Source: Intestinibacter sp964449895 (GTDB taxonomy: Bacteria > Bacillota > Clostridia > Peptostreptococcales > Peptostreptococcaceae). From it: a DNA stretch of 51,287 nucleotides. Within the stretch, counting starts at the first letter, position 1, and every line of letters starts with the position of its first letter. This document shows positions 51,124 through 51,287 of the stretch, piece after piece. The DNA lies in contig CAYVBY010000016.1 in NCBI GenBank assembly GCA_964449895.1, forward strand, positions 1 to 51,287, in the 5' to 3' direction. The position numbers and the translations under genes are program-made. The notes below the pieces were generated by a model. That model was not told the DNA's origin. It made no database searches and saw only the letters and a program-made list of their open reading frames with translations.

Positions 51124-51161
51124 AAAAAGGGAGTGCCTAATATATAGACACTCTCTTTTTT
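51124..51161. terminator. Bidirectional terminator between the HAD gene and fhs
   Basis: AAAAAGGGAGTG (51124-51135) pairs with CACTCTCTTTTT (51149-51160) with one G-U pair, between convergent genes. Confidence 0.88.
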
Positions 51162-51201
51162 AATTTGTTCATATAGGAATGTGATATTTATGGTATGGAA
51201 A

Positions 51202-51287
51202 TTAAAATAATCCAGATATTACTCCGTTTTCGTCAACATCTATTTTTTCAGCTGCTGGAACTTTTGGAAGACCTGGCATTTTCATTA
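51202..51287 (-). CDS. fhs: Formate-tetrahydrofolate ligase, C-terminal end (partial)
   Basis: Only the last 28 codons are inside the window; the gene runs off the right edge. The minus strand ends in 'MKMPGLPKVPAAEKIDVDEN' and then 'GVISGLF' plus stop, the C-terminal tail of formate-tetrahydrofolate ligase. The enzyme makes 10-formyl-THF from formate and ATP, part of the same one-carbon pool that the glycine cleavage proteins feed. Identification from so short a tail is good but not certain. Confidence 0.8.
   Translation of the reverse strand, partial: MKMPGLPKVPAAEKIDVDENGVISGLF

Overview
The window is strongly AT-rich chromosomal DNA from a low-GC Firmicute of class Clostridia, most likely a Peptostreptococcaceae member close to Clostridioides, Paeniclostridium, Romboutsia or Intestinibacter. 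The grounds are AT-rich codon use, strong GGAGG ribosome binding sites, frequent TTG/GTG starts, a fused gcvT-gcvPA gene next to gcvPB as in C. difficile, an orphan hydG, a FabK-type enoyl reductase and a clostridial Pho/Pst cluster. The fatty-acid cluster has FabT (MarR) rather than FapR, so it is probably not C. difficile itself. There is no sign of prophage, insertion sequence, CRISPR array, tRNA or rRNA. The most plausible reading is a core metabolic chromosome segment with a few accessory islands.

Region 1 (1-6912): the tail of an upstream transcript, then the phosphate-starvation block phoB-phoR, a Pho-box-like promoter, pstS, an intercistronic hairpin, pstC-pstA-pstB-phoU and a terminator. 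Region 2 (7122-14199): a transaldolase-like gene convergent with bioY (biotin uptake, candidate BirA operator), kbl (threonine to glycine), then a singlet-type glycine riboswitch with terminator controlling gcvTPA-gcvPB.

Region 3 (14241-23411): a polyol locus. A SorC-type regulator with a promoter-overlapping operator is followed by a SorE-like sorbose-1-phosphate reductase and a class II aldolase. After a terminator come sorbitol-6-phosphate dehydrogenase, a BglG/MtlR-type regulator, GutM and the glucitol PTS (srlA, srlE, srlB). Together they would take up D-glucitol and perhaps L-sorbose as phosphates and feed fructose 6-phosphate into glycolysis. The regulator has lost most PRD histidines and the EIIA has a single histidine.

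Region 4 (23557-36437): a mosaic of small units: a PucR-type regulator, a DMT exporter, an envelope-type cluster (Lys-rich small protein, VanZ-like protein, LTA-synthase-like protein with an extra C-terminal domain, S26-like peptidase without anchor), a holin_4_2/phosphoesterase pair, a Tat-less reductive-dehalogenase-like Fe-S protein, an L,D-transpeptidase with SH3 domains but no signal peptide, a DUF1858 protein, a DUF2232-like membrane protein, and hydG preceded by a leader terminator.

Region 5 (36461-47702): a nitronate-monooxygenase-like gene diverges from the complete type II fatty-acid operon fabH-acpP-fabK-fabD-fabG-fabF-accB-fabZ-accC-accD-accA, followed by fabT with its own promoter. 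A textbook FabT box lies just downstream of the fabH promoter. Region 6 (47878-51287): an AraC regulator, a small coiled-coil protein, a RelA/SpoT-domain synthetase with stacked leader hairpins, a Cof-type HAD phosphatase, and the last codons of formate-tetrahydrofolate ligase on the minus strand.

All calls come from reading the sequence and from recalled family motifs; no database search was run. The strongest candidates for something new are the Lys-rich/VanZ/LtaS-like/S26 envelope cluster, the cytoplasmic RdhA-like protein, the signal-less L,D-transpeptidase, and the unexplained leader structures before hydG, srlD and the RelA/SpoT gene.
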